Source: JAZRUY01 sp045598845
Lineage (GTDB): Bacteria > Verrucomicrobiota > Lentisphaeria > Victivallales > Victivallaceae
DNA length: 15,567 bases
Assembly: GCA_045598845.1 (NCBI GenBank)
Contig: JAZRUY010000129.1
Location: forward strand, 1 to 15,567
Direction of reading: 5' to 3'
Position numbers and translations under genes: made by a program. The notes beneath the pieces were generated by a model, which saw only the letters and a list, made by a program, of their open reading frames with translations, had not been told where the DNA came from and searched no databases. Each line of letters begins with the position of its first letter. Within the stretch, counting starts at the first letter, position 1. This document shows, in pieces, positions 1-8,162 of the stretch.

Positions 1-50
1 GTTATGAGAGTTTATCGGCTTATGATTCAATAACGGAAACTGATGTCCGG

Positions 51-56
51 GGAGGG
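51..56 (+). promoter_or_regulatory. Ribosome binding site of alaS
   Basis: GGAGGG lies six bases before the ATG at 63. It decides the start, because the reading frame is open upstream to the window edge and contains no better-placed start codon. Confidence 0.8.
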
Positions 57-62
57 CTGGAA

Positions 63-1862
63 ATGACTGAAGCAGAAATCCGCAGGAAATATATTGATTT
101 TTTCAAAAGCAAGGGGCATGTGGAAATCAGAAGCGCATCGCTGATTCCGGATAATGACCCTACTTGTCTTTTTACCACCGCCGGTATGCATCCGCTGGTG
201 CCGTATCTGCAGGGCGCTAAACATCCGGCGGGAACCCGTTTGACCGATTTCCAGAAATGTATCCGCACCGGCGATATCGATGAGGTCGGCGATGCGGTGC
301 ATCTCACTTTTTTTGAGATGCTGGGCAACTGGTCGCTTGGGGATTATTTCAAAAATGAATCCATCCATTACAGTTATGAGTTTCTTACTGCACCGGAGAA
401 TTTGCACATTCCTGCCGATATGCTGGCGGTAACCGTTTTCGCCGGAGATTCTGATTGCGGATTCGACTCTGAGGCTTTTGAAATCTGGCGTTCTCTGGGG
501 ATACCTGAAAAAAGGATCGCCAAACTGGGCAAGAAAGATAACTGGTGGGGGCCTGCCGGAGAAACCGGCCCGTGCGGCCCTGATACCGAGATGTTTTATT
601 GGACCGGTACGGAACCGGCTCCGGAAAAATTCGACCCGTCTGATAAACGGTGGGTGGAAATTTGGAACAACGTCTTTATGCAGTTCTGTAAAAAGGCGGA
701 CGGCACTTTTGAACCGCTGACGCAGAAAAATGTGGATACCGGCATGGGGTTGGAGCGGGTTACCGCGATTTTGCAGGGCAAGAGCAGTTGCTATGAAACG
801 GAAATTTTCGCCCCGGTGTTCGCCGCGCTGGATAGAGTCCGCAATGTGCAGTGCGCCGCTTCTGCGGAGCGTACGCCTTCGGAAAGGATTGTCGCCGACC
901 ATTTGCGCGCCGCTGTATTTATTCTTGCGGACGGTATTCTTCCCGGTAAAGTCGATCAGCCGTATGTGCTCCGCCGTTTAATCCGCCGCGCTATCCGCGA
1001 AGGCCGTAAACTCGGCATAACCGGTAATTTTACTTCCGCCGTCGGTGTCGCCGTGATTGACGAGTTCCAGAATGTATATCCTGAACTTGATGAAAAACGT
1101 CAGATTATTCTTGAAGAACTTGACCGCGAAGAAAATCAGTTCGCGGTTACGCTTGAAAACGGTACCAAAGAGTTCCTCAAACTTATCGCCAGAGTTCCAG
1201 AGCATATTCAGCACAAGGTGATTTCCGGGAAAAACGCGTTCAATCTCTATGAAACTTACGGTTTCCCGATTGAACTCACCGAGGAAATGGCGGCGGAAAA
1301 GGGATTCACCGTGGACCGGGACGGTTATCAGGCCGCTTTCGTCAAGCATCAGGAGCAAAGCCGGGCCGGAGCGGAGCAGAAGTTCAAGGGCGGTCTTGCG
1401 GATCATACCGAGGCTACCGCCGCTTTGCACAGCGCCACCCATCTGCTGCAGGCGGCTTTGCGCCGGGTTCTCGGTACTCATGTGGAGCAGCGAGGTTCAA
1501 ATATAACCGCCGAGCGTTTGCGTTTTGATTTTTCTCACGGCGACAAGGTGACTCCTGAACAGCTTGCCGAGGTGGAGCGTCTGGTTAACGAAGAAATCGC
1601 CCGCGATGATAAAATTGTCTGCGAGGAAATGACTGTTGACGAGGCGCGCGCTTCCGGAGCCATGGGGTTGTTCGGCAATAAGTACGGCGAACGGGTTAAA
1701 GTTTATACTATGGGCGGATTTTCCAAGGAAATATGCGGCGGTCCGCATGCTTCTCATACCGGTGCGCTGGGGCATTTCCGTATTCTGAAAGAGGAAAGTT
1801 CCAGCCGCGGCGTCCGGCGTATTAAAGCGGTTTTGGAGAAGGGACGGCATGAAAGACAGTGA
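63..1862 (+). CDS. alaS: Alanyl-tRNA synthetase, short form lacking the C-terminal domain
   Basis: Cytoplasmic class II enzyme that charges tRNA-Ala. The N-terminus (MTEAEIRRKYIDFFKSKGH) is typical of the family. The catalytic core shows the motif 2 region QKCIRTGDIDEVG (64-76) and motif 3 GMGLERV (227-233). The editing domain keeps all expected zinc ligands: H456 and H460 in HSATH, and C558 and H562 in CGGPH. The protein stops at 599 residues, just after the editing domain (RRIKAV near 585), so the DHHA1/C-Ala region of the usual ~875-residue enzyme is absent. Truncation by mutation is unlikely because the end overlaps the next gene neatly; short forms of about 600 residues are known, for example in spirochaetes. 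The ATG at 63 has GGAGGG at 51-56, six bases upstream. The frame is open to the left edge, but family alignment favours this start. Confidence 0.97.
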   Translation: MTEAEIRRKYIDFFKSKGHVEIRSASLIPDNDPTCLFTTAGMHPLVPYLQGAKHPAGTRLTDFQKCIRTGDIDEVGDAVHLTFFEMLGNWSLGDYFKNESIHYSYEFLTAPENLHIPADMLAVTVFAGDSDCGFDSEAFEIWRSLGIPEKRIAKLGKKDNWWGPAGETGPCGPDTEMFYWTGTEPAPEKFDPSDKRWVEIWNNVFMQFCKKADGTFEPLTQKNVDTGMGLERVTAILQGKSSCYETEIFAPVFAALDRVRNVQCAASAERTPSERIVADHLRAAVFILADGILPGKVDQPYVLRRLIRRAIREGRKLGITGNFTSAVGVAVIDEFQNVYPELDEKRQIILEELDREENQFAVTLENGTKEFLKLIARVPEHIQHKVISGKNAFNLYETYGFPIELTEEMAAEKGFTVDRDGYQAAFVKHQEQSRAGAEQKFKGGLADHTEATAALHSATHLLQAALRRVLGTHVEQRGSNITAERLRFDFSHGDKVTPEQLAEVERLVNEEIARDDKIVCEEMTVDEARASGAMGLFGNKYGERVKVYTMGGFSKEICGGPHASHTGALGHFRILKEESSSRGVRRIKAVLEKGRHERQ

Positions 1863-2355
1863 CTTGCGGATTTCCTGCCGCGGCGGGCAGGTGGATGTGA
1901 TTGTTCAGGGACGGGCGAATTTCGAATATGCCGTGCCGTTGCGCGAAATCGCCAAAAACGGCTGTTCGGGATGCCGTTTTGAGTTAAGTGCATGCGTTTC
2001 ATTCGACAGCACTTTTATGGGTGTGCTTACTATGCTGGCACTGCAATGCGCCAGAAGCGGCGGAAAAGTTGAGTTGTTTAATGCTTCAGATTATCTCAAA
2101 AAGCTTTTGAAAGATTTGGGAGTATCTAAGTTATTCGTATTTTCCGTCGGGGATGCGGTGGTTTGCGGCGATACTCCGCAACCGGCCTGCAGTTCAGCCT
2201 GCGATATGCTTGAAACCGCGCGCACTGTTGCCGAGGCTCATGAAACGCTGGTTATCGCCGATGATGAAAATTCCGCCCGGTTCGGCAAAGTCATCGACTT
2301 GGCCAAGTCTGATGTCGATCGTCTGGAGCGTGAGCGCGGCGTTAAAGGGCAGTGA
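1849..2355 (+). CDS. STAS-domain protein (anti-sigma factor antagonist-like)
   Basis: 168 residues. The first ~110 fit a STAS fold. The conserved loop DSTFMGVL begins at D53, and S54 sits where SpoIIAA-type antagonists carry the phosphorylatable serine. It is followed by a helix with KLLKDLGVSKLF (about 84-95), the usual end of a STAS domain. The tail (about 118-168) is charged and helical, with an EAHETL...NSARF...VIDLAK pattern; I recall similar tails on STAS proteins of PVC-group bacteria but cannot verify this here. The predicted role is a cytoplasmic protein switch binding an anti-sigma kinase or similar partner. No kinase, phosphatase or sigma factor is in the window. The start overlaps the end of alaS by 14 bases, so translation is probably coupled. 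Confidence 0.85.
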   Translation: MKDSDLRISCRGGQVDVIVQGRANFEYAVPLREIAKNGCSGCRFELSACVSFDSTFMGVLTMLALQCARSGGKVELFNASDYLKKLLKDLGVSKLFVFSVGDAVVCGDTPQPACSSACDMLETARTVAEAHETLVIADDENSARFGKVIDLAKSDVDRLERERGVKGQ

Positions 2356-2372
2356 AAAGGTTTCTGACTGCC
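2348..2372 (+). terminator. Possible weak terminator after alaS-STAS
   Basis: GGCAGT (2348-2353) pairs with ACTGCC (2367-2372). Inside, GAAA (2354-2357) pairs with TTTC (2361-2364) across a 3-base loop, leaving a 2-base bulge. The hairpin overlaps the STAS stop codon and is followed by an AT-rich stretch rather than a clean T-run, so termination is only possible. Confidence 0.35.
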
Positions 2373-2489
2373 GTATTATATTATGAGATTTTATCATTCC
2401 TCTGCCGAGGCATGCCGGGTTTTTGGATATAAGTATCCTGACGGGGAGGATAGTGTTGAATCGGTTTATCCGTTTTTAGCGCCTACCGC

Positions 2490-2558
2490 GATATCAGAAA
2501 TAGCCGGGATATAGAATACCGCACATGATAAGTCCGTATCCGTATTCTGTCTGATATC
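2490..2558. repeat. Nested inverted repeat between convergent genes
   Basis: GATATCAGA (2490-2498) is the exact reverse complement of TCTGATATC (2550-2558). Nested within it, AGAATAC (2513-2519) is the exact reverse complement of GTATTCT (2542-2548). Both could form in RNA from either strand, giving a two-tier hairpin in the 212-base gap between the STAS and GH2 stops. Neither strand shows a T-run after it. The role is unknown: 3'-end structure, or a remnant of a small element. Confidence 0.4.
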
Positions 2559-2567
2559 TTGAAAAAT

Positions 2568-5500
2568 TCAGTTGATTTCCGTCAGTTTCAGTTTCAGAAT
2601 ATATCTTCCGGACGCAAGCCGGTACTGCGGCAGAGTTGACGGGCCGCAGCTTCCCGTTCCGACTCCGCACTGAAATAAATCCAGATTGACGAATATGGTA
2701 CTTGCCGATGCGGTAAGATCGCAGGTATGCTTTGCGTTCCACAGCATCGCTGTGCTGAACGGCAATGCGGAAAATTCAATTTCACGGTTTAATGCTGAAA
2801 TTCTGAAACCTTTTCCGTTGTTGCCGGTGAAAGTTATCTCGCTTACCCCGGTGTGATTGCCGTTTTCCTGCGGCATCACGTATTCTGTATACATCTGTTC
2901 CGGGGTTGTACTGTAAAGCGACTTGATGCATGCCGCATCGCGGTCGCGGTAGTTTTCCTGCGGCCCGTTGCCGAAATATTCGATGCGGTTTAGTTCCGCA
3001 GGCAGTTCCAGAGTTATTCCCAGACGTGGCGAATCCGCGAATTGCTCCGGTACTTGAAACAGCAGCGACACTGCGATTGAGCCGTCGGAGCACGCATGGA
3101 ATTTTCTTGTGAATTCCAGTTCGTTGTCAGTCAGTGCGGCGGAGGATACCAGCGAATGTGTTTCTATTATTCCGCTACGGCATAAAAAACGGTCGCAATT
3201 TATCTTTAGCCGGTCAATACCGCGCTTGTCGAGCCAGTCTTTCAGCTGCCCGCCGTGCCATTCATCGTTTCTTGCCAGCTTTAAACCGTCATTGTCCGTC
3301 GCGGCTCTCCACAATTGGATTTGAAATCCGTTTTTTATCAGCGTGCGGCCGCCTGATTTTAAATTGAATCCTTCCGCGGATACAAGTGCCTGCATTTGTC
3401 CGGATACGATTTTGAATGTCCCCGGGAGTTGTTCCGTTGCACTGGGATCTGCCGCCGGAAGTTCAGTGCCGGTGTTTTTTTTACACAATACAAACGATTC
3501 ATGCGCCACTGTAAAATTTTCCGGCAGACAGGCGGTCTTTTTTCTGTTTTTAATTTCTACTGTCAGTACCGCCCAATAATTGCCTCGCGGCAAATGCCGC
3601 GGCAGATTGCGCAGTATGATTCCTTTTTCTTCCCCGGGCCGGATGCCGGTACAGGAAAACTTCCCCGACACGGTATTTTTTCCGTTTATTTCCAGACGGT
3701 ATTCTCCGCGCAGGTCATTGAGATTAGTGAAATATCTGCGGTTGAGAATACGGATTTTACCACCGGCATAGCGTATTTTCACCGGCTGTGCCAGATATTT
3801 GTATTCATAAAGACCAGGATGCGGCATACGGTCGGGAGAGACCAGACCGTCCGCCACGAAATTCATATCATTCGGAATATCGCCGAAATCTCCTCCGTAG
3901 GCGAAAAATTTTTTACCTTGTCCGTTTTTCTGTTCAATACCGTGGTCGCACCATTCCCAGATAAAACCGCCCTGCAATGCCGGATAACGGTCGAATGCGG
4001 CGAAGTAATCTTTCAGGCTGCCGTTGCTGTTGCCCATAGCGTGCGAGTATTCGCACATGATTAGCGGTCGCCGGTCGTGTCTGGCATTTTTGTCTTTGTT
4101 TTTTGCCCAGTCGGTTATTTTTTCTATATCGGGGTACATCGGGCAGACGAAATCACTCAGGTCGCGGTTGGGAACACTGTGATCAAAAGTGAAAGTTATG
4201 TTGCCTTCGTAGTGAAGCAGTCTGGAATCGTCACGCCGGCGCAGATAACCGGCCATGGCGGCATGGTTTGCTCCGGACCCGGATTCGTTCCCCAAACTCC
4301 ATGCGTATATGCAGGCATGATTTTTATCTCTCTCGAACATATGCGCGCAACGGTCGATAAAAGCCGGCGCCCATGCCGGATCATTGCATAGGTCGGAGTA
4401 GAACGCGTGATGTTCCAAATTGGTTTCATCGATGACATAAAATCCGAGTTCATCGCAAAGATCGTAAAATTCCGGCATGTTCGGATAATGGCAGGTACGG
4501 ACGGCATTGATATTGAACTGCTTCATCAGCGTGAGATCCAGCCGTATATCTTCCTCTGAAACCGCTTTCCCTTTCAACGGATGGTGATCATGCCGGTTTA
4601 CACCGCAGATGCGCACCTGTCTGCCGTTGATCAGCAAAGCCCTGTCCGCCAGTTCGTAACGGCGGAATCCTATTCTGCATCCGGTCGCATCCGCGGTCTT
4701 TCCGTTTTGCCGCAGTTCCAGTGTCAAGGTATACAACGCCGGATTTTCCGCACTCCAGCGTTGTACGCGCGGAATTGTTATTTCCGGAATATCCCATGCG
4801 CGCGATCTGGCCAATTGCGCTGATTGATGTCTTCCGGATACATCGAAATCCTCAATCTCTTTTTCGTATATTTTTTTACCGTCTGGAGCATATAGTCTTA
4901 CAGTGGCGCTTAATCCGTCGCGGTTTTCCGTCTTCGCCAGCAGTTCCAGATTGAGTATGCCGTCACGCAGATTGCCGGATAATGTGGTTTTGGCGAAAAA
5001 ATCCGCTATATGGCAGCGTCCGCATCTGAGTAGGGTCACGCTGCGCGACAGTCCCGGTAAATACCAGTGATCCTGATCTTCCAGAAAAGTTCCGTCGCTC
5101 CATTTCCAAATTTCCACTTCAAGCAGATTTTTTCCGTTTACAGGATTTTGCAGATAAAATTCGGCGCCGCCGCGCGAATCCTTGCTGGCTCCGACAAGCA
5201 TTCCGTTCCAGTATACCGCGAATGCTCCTTCAGTACCGTCGAAACGGATGAAGTACAGTTCGTCGTCATGTGGATCAAGTGCTACTTCTTTTCTGTATTT
5301 TCCAACCGGAACCGGGGATGGAATTTCCGGAGGCTGCTCAGAAAACGGCATCTGCACATTGGTGTAATGCGGCCGGTCGGCTTTTTCCCTCATCGCCCAG
5401 CATTCAGGCACCGTTACTTTCCGTGTTTCGCCTTGAAAACTGCCGTCTGAAAATGTGAGATCGAATTCCCATTCCCCGTCCAGCGGTATGGCTCCGGAGG

Positions 5501-5624
5501 AAAATTCTTTTTTCACCCGTCTGGCTTCCGGTTCGGTGTTGAAATGCCAGAAAGAGGCATGCGCCGGTTCGCGCCTCAAACCGGTCGCTTCCGGGCTGGT
5601 GAAAAAAGTCCGTAACGGTATCAT
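2568..5624 (-). CDS. lacZ: Glycoside hydrolase family 2 beta-galactosidase (LacZ type)
   Basis: 1018 residues, close to E. coli LacZ (1024), with the same architecture: jelly-roll sugar-binding domain (about 45-200), immunoglobulin-like domain, TIM barrel (about 330-610), a second immunoglobulin-like domain, and a C-terminal beta-sandwich containing EYFGNGPQENYRDRD. The acid/base glutamate is E447 in SLGNESG and the nucleophile is E525 in MCEYSHAMGNS. Their 78-residue spacing matches the 76 of LacZ. HDHHP (345-349) and CHYPN (378-382) are further family motifs. It likely hydrolyses terminal beta-galactosides. No signal peptide is visible, so it is probably cytoplasmic. AAGGAG at 5633-5638 is 8 bases before the ATG. 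It lies 25 bases after the amidase stop. No lactose permease or regulator is adjacent, so the substrate could be another galactoside. Confidence 0.94.
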   Translation of the reverse strand: MIPLRTFFTSPEATGLRREPAHASFWHFNTEPEARRVKKEFSSGAIPLDGEWEFDLTFSDGSFQGETRKVTVPECWAMREKADRPHYTNVQMPFSEQPPEIPSPVPVGKYRKEVALDPHDDELYFIRFDGTEGAFAVYWNGMLVGASKDSRGGAEFYLQNPVNGKNLLEVEIWKWSDGTFLEDQDHWYLPGLSRSVTLLRCGRCHIADFFAKTTLSGNLRDGILNLELLAKTENRDGLSATVRLYAPDGKKIYEKEIEDFDVSGRHQSAQLARSRAWDIPEITIPRVQRWSAENPALYTLTLELRQNGKTADATGCRIGFRRYELADRALLINGRQVRICGVNRHDHHPLKGKAVSEEDIRLDLTLMKQFNINAVRTCHYPNMPEFYDLCDELGFYVIDETNLEHHAFYSDLCNDPAWAPAFIDRCAHMFERDKNHACIYAWSLGNESGSGANHAAMAGYLRRRDDSRLLHYEGNITFTFDHSVPNRDLSDFVCPMYPDIEKITDWAKNKDKNARHDRRPLIMCEYSHAMGNSNGSLKDYFAAFDRYPALQGGFIWEWCDHGIEQKNGQGKKFFAYGGDFGDIPNDMNFVADGLVSPDRMPHPGLYEYKYLAQPVKIRYAGGKIRILNRRYFTNLNDLRGEYRLEINGKNTVSGKFSCTGIRPGEEKGIILRNLPRHLPRGNYWAVLTVEIKNRKKTACLPENFTVAHESFVLCKKNTGTELPAADPSATEQLPGTFKIVSGQMQALVSAEGFNLKSGGRTLIKNGFQIQLWRAATDNDGLKLARNDEWHGGQLKDWLDKRGIDRLKINCDRFLCRSGIIETHSLVSSAALTDNELEFTRKFHACSDGSIAVSLLFQVPEQFADSPRLGITLELPAELNRIEYFGNGPQENYRDRDAACIKSLYSTTPEQMYTEYVMPQENGNHTGVSEITFTGNNGKGFRISALNREIEFSALPFSTAMLWNAKHTCDLTASASTIFVNLDLFQCGVGTGSCGPSTLPQYRLASGRYILKLKLTEIN

Positions 5625-5649
5625 GTCAGGTTCTCCTTTTTTCCGATGA

Positions 5650-6675
5650 TTACTTTATCTCTGCCTCTTGGTCGCATATTCCGGCATAATCTTCTATTCC
5701 GTCGGCAATTGCTCCGGCGATCAGTTTCAAATATTTGTCGTTGCTCAACAACCTTTCTTCATCGCGGTTGGAGAGATATCCGCATTCCACCAGTGCCGCC
5801 GGTGACTCGGCCAGCGTCAGCACTTTGAATTGCGCCCGCCGTACTCCGCGGTCTTCATAAGGGCATACTGAACGCATACGGCGGTGAATCGCCGTCGCCA
5901 GCAGTATATTGGAATTGTCGAAACGATGTCCGGGATACAACGGGGCAGGGATGCCTCCGTTGGTACTGATCGCCCCTCTCGGAGTCAGTGCATAAGTTTC
6001 TATGCCGTTGATACTTCCGGATTTTTGAGCATTGGAGTGTATTGAAATAAAAATATCAGCCTTGAATATGGCGGCCAGTCGCGGCCGTTCCTCCAACGGT
6101 ATGAATCTGTCATCACTTCTGGTTAGTTCTGCTTGATATCCGCGTTTTAGAAGTTCTTGTCGCAGCAGTTTCGCTATTTTCAAATTGATTTGCTTTTCCG
6201 CATGCCCTGCGGCTCCGATGGCGCCGCCGTCCTGTCCGCCGTGCCCGGGATCCAGCATTATCCGCCGCGGTTTTGGGTTTTCAGCCCGGTTGCGCAGCAG
6301 CGGAATTACGGTCTTTCCCATATCGGTTTCGGATATAGTCCATTTACCGGTTTTGGCATTATATTCCGGAGTCGAGGTCAGATATATGCTTACATCACCG
6401 AAAACGGCTTCGTTTTTCGCCGCGGTGATGCGTATTCCGCTTCCGGAGCCGAAACCTAGCAATGCCTGTTTGTTCCCCGCGCTGAAAAGACGCGGTGCCT
6501 TTTCCGTAAATTCAGTTTCTGTTTTTTGGAGCCGGTGCGGTTGCTTAGGCGGTTCCGGTTTACCGTCCGGCTTTCTGGGAACAGATGATGTCGTTACCGC
6601 CGCGCAGCCGGTCAGAATAGAAATCAGGAGCGCCGGTAAAACGCTCCTGAAATACATACGGCCCGGAAAAAACAT
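5650..6675 (-). CDS. N-acetylmuramoyl-L-alanine amidase (Amidase_3), predicted lipoprotein
   Basis: Cuts the bond between MurNAc and L-Ala in peptidoglycan. Starting at 6675 it has 341 residues with a lipoprotein signal: basic start, hydrophobic core, and lipobox LTGC with C24. A proline- and lysine-rich linker follows, then a small extra region (about 75-125), then the catalytic domain. The expected zinc ligands are present: H145 in DPGHGG, E160 in AEKQINL and H213 in SIHSN; the catalytic glutamate is E297 in VECGYLSN. The open frame runs back to 6804, but that would overlap UDP-glucose dehydrogenase by 119 bases and bury the signal peptide. ATGs at 6675 and 6657 both lack a clear ribosome site. 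The stop of the upstream gene is 10 bases away, so translational coupling is likely. Role: cell division, remodelling or recycling. Confidence 0.92.
   Translation of the reverse strand: MFFPGRMYFRSVLPALLISILTGCAAVTTSSVPRKPDGKPEPPKQPHRLQKTETEFTEKAPRLFSAGNKQALLGFGSGSGIRITAAKNEAVFGDVSIYLTSTPEYNAKTGKWTISETDMGKTVIPLLRNRAENPKPRRIMLDPGHGGQDGGAIGAAGHAEKQINLKIAKLLRQELLKRGYQAELTRSDDRFIPLEERPRLAAIFKADIFISIHSNAQKSGSINGIETYALTPRGAISTNGGIPAPLYPGHRFDNSNILLATAIHRRMRSVCPYEDRGVRRAQFKVLTLAESPAALVECGYLSNRDEERLLSNDKYLKLIAGAIADGIEDYAGICDQEAEIK
6625..6649 (-). repeat. Perfect hairpin in the signal-peptide codons of the amidase
   Basis: CAGGAGCG (6625-6632) and CGCTCCTG (6642-6649) are exact reverse complements with a 9-base loop. 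In the minus-strand mRNA the hairpin begins about 7 bases after the alternative ATG at 6657 and 26 bases after that at 6675. It could slow initiation, or it could be chance. Confidence 0.4.
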
Positions 6676-6685
6676 TCTATTGTTT

Positions 6686-8044
6686 TCAGAAATGGGTTTT
6701 CGGGGTCTTGCCGATACCGTAGATATTGAATCCGATTTCATACATTTTCCGGGCGTCGAGCATATTGCGGCCGTCGAAGATAAATGCCGGCTTTTCCATC
6801 TCATCGTAAAGCCGTTTATAATCGAGTTCCTTGAACTCCTTCCAGTCGGTCATTACCGCGATCGCATGCGCTCCCTTTGCCGCTTCGTAGGGATCTTCCG
6901 TATAGACAACATCGCCTTCAGCGTTAGCCAGATCCTTTTTAGCATTGTTCAGCGCCTTGGGGTCGCAGATGCGGATTCTGGCGCGCTCCTCCAGCAATTG
7001 CCGGCAGACGGCGATCGACGGGGACTCCCGGGTATCGCCGGTATCCGCCTTGAATGCGAATCCGAATACCGCGATTTTCTTGTCGGCAACAGTGTTGAAC
7101 ATCGATGCCAGCATGTTGCCGACAAAGCGGTGCGCCTGATAGTCATTCATTTTGACCACCTGTTCCCAGTAGGCTGCTACTTCCGGCAATCCGTAATATT
7201 CGCAGAGATAGACCAGATTGAGGATATCCTTTTTGAAACAGGAGCCGCCGAATCCGATGCCGGCTTTGAGAAATTTCGCTCCGATCCGGGTGTCCTTCCC
7301 GGCGGCGGCGGTGATTTCATCAATATTGGCTTCGGTTTTTTCGCAGAGCGCGGAAATCGAATTCACCGATGAAACCCGCTGCGCCAGCATCGCGTTGGAT
7401 ACCAGTTTGGTGAGTTCGCTGGACCACAGATTGGTGGTGATGATGCGTTCGCGCGGCACCCAGTGCGCATAAACATTGACCAGTTCCTGTACCGCGGCAT
7501 CGTCCATGCCGCCGATCAGCACTCGGTCAGGTGAATTCAAGTCGTTGATGGCGGTGCCTTCGGCCAGGAATTCCGGGTTGGAAAGAATCCGGAATTTCAG
7601 TCCGCGGTTATTGGAATGCAGAATTCTGCTCAATGCCTGCGCGGTACGTACCGGCAGGGTGCTTTTTTCGATTACGATTTTGTCATTTTCCGCATACTTG
7701 ATGATGTTGCGGGCGGTCTTTTCCAGATACTGCAGATCCGCCGCTTTCCCGGCGCCGGTTCCGAAGGTTTTGGTCGGAGTGTTGACGCTGACGAATATCA
7801 GATCCGCTTTTTTGATCGCGGACGGGATGTCAGTGGAGTAGAACAGGTTTTTCCCGCGGCAACGCATCACCACTTCATGCAGACCGGGTTCGTAAATCGG
7901 CAGATTATCGGAATTCCATTCCGCGATACGCTGTTCGTTGATGTCCACTACGGTTACGGTGTATTCCGGGCATTTGTCCGCGATTACCGCCATGGTGGGA
8001 CCGCCGACATAGCCGGCGCCGATGCAAACGATGTTCTTTACCAT
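6686..8044 (-). CDS. ugd: UDP-glucose 6-dehydrogenase (animal-like type)
   Basis: Oxidises UDP-glucose twice with NAD+ to UDP-glucuronate in the cytoplasm. 452 residues. The Rossmann motif GAGYVGGPT is at 9-17. The segment EKSTLPVRTA (126-135) and the NPEFLAEGTA motif (156-165) match the family. The catalytic cysteine is C269 in GFGGSCFKKD. The C-terminal UDP-binding domain carries FGFAFKADTGDTRESP. The length, the GGPT start and the ending (AFIFDGRN...IGFNIYGIGK) resemble animal and plant enzymes more than the ~390-residue bacterial type. AAAGG lies 9 bases before the ATG. The next gene upstream, UDP-xylose synthase, consumes its product. A 118-base gap with its own likely promoter separates them, so the two may be regulated separately. 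Confidence 0.96.
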   Translation of the reverse strand: MVKNIVCIGAGYVGGPTMAVIADKCPEYTVTVVDINEQRIAEWNSDNLPIYEPGLHEVVMRCRGKNLFYSTDIPSAIKKADLIFVSVNTPTKTFGTGAGKAADLQYLEKTARNIIKYAENDKIVIEKSTLPVRTAQALSRILHSNNRGLKFRILSNPEFLAEGTAINDLNSPDRVLIGGMDDAAVQELVNVYAHWVPRERIITTNLWSSELTKLVSNAMLAQRVSSVNSISALCEKTEANIDEITAAAGKDTRIGAKFLKAGIGFGGSCFKKDILNLVYLCEYYGLPEVAAYWEQVVKMNDYQAHRFVGNMLASMFNTVADKKIAVFGFAFKADTGDTRESPSIAVCRQLLEERARIRICDPKALNNAKKDLANAEGDVVYTEDPYEAAKGAHAIAVMTDWKEFKELDYKRLYDEMEKPAFIFDGRNMLDARKMYEIGFNIYGIGKTPKTHF

Positions 8045-8094
8045 AAAGTGGTGCCTTTCATTAACCGTTGAAAATATGTAACAATAATTGAGAC

Positions 8095-8116
8095 TGTGAA
8101 CTCATATACTTTCACA
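8095..8116. promoter_or_regulatory. Operator-like palindrome TGTGAA-N10-TTCACA
   Basis: Perfect 6-base half-sites, TGTGAA (8095-8100) and TTCACA (8111-8116), flank a 10-base AT-rich spacer. It begins five bases after the candidate -10 box and would cover the transcription start, a classic place for a repressor. The half-sites recall CRP/FNR-family boxes, but the spacing is wider than the usual N6. Confidence 0.4.
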
Positions 8117-8121
8117 CGACA

Positions 8122-8150
8122 AATATAGTTCGCAGTAGTGTTTTATACAA
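8122..8150 (-). promoter_or_regulatory. Candidate promoter for UDP-glucose 6-dehydrogenase
   Basis: On the minus strand, TTGTAT (8150-8145) and TATATT (8127-8122) are separated by exactly 17 bases. The -10 matches consensus at 5 of 6 positions, the -35 at only 3 of 6. The position, downstream of the UDP-xylose synthase stop and about 80 bases before the ATG, fits an internal promoter. Confidence 0.4.
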
Positions 8151-8154
8151 ACAC
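8138..8154 (-). terminator. Weak hairpin just after UDP-xylose synthase
   Basis: GTGTTT (8138-8143) and AAACAC (8149-8154) are exact reverse complements around a 5-base loop, eight bases past the stop on the minus strand. There is no T-run, and it overlaps the candidate -35 box, so it may act as an operator or 3' structure rather than a true terminator. Confidence 0.25.
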
Positions 8155-8162
8155 GGATATCC

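Noticed and set aside
1..33. Possible tail of an upstream gene ending at TAA 31-33
   Set aside because: Only ten codons are visible and the alaS frame is also open there, so there is nothing to identify it with.
27..902. 291-codon minus-strand open frame opposite alaS
   Set aside because: Antisense to the alaS catalytic core, which is strongly conserved in its own frame.
2383..2514. 43-codon plus-strand reading frame as a gene
   Set aside because: No Shine-Dalgarno, no recognisable motif, and it lies in a structured gap after a likely transcript end; kept only as an observation.
6676..6804. N-terminal extension of the amidase to an ATG at 6804
   Set aside because: It would overlap UDP-glucose dehydrogenase by 119 bases and place the lipoprotein signal internally.
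6185..7372. 395-codon plus-strand open frame opposite the amidase and UDP-glucose dehydrogenase genes
   Set aside because: It is antisense to two well-supported genes, resembles no family I know, and long antisense frames are common in this codon usage.
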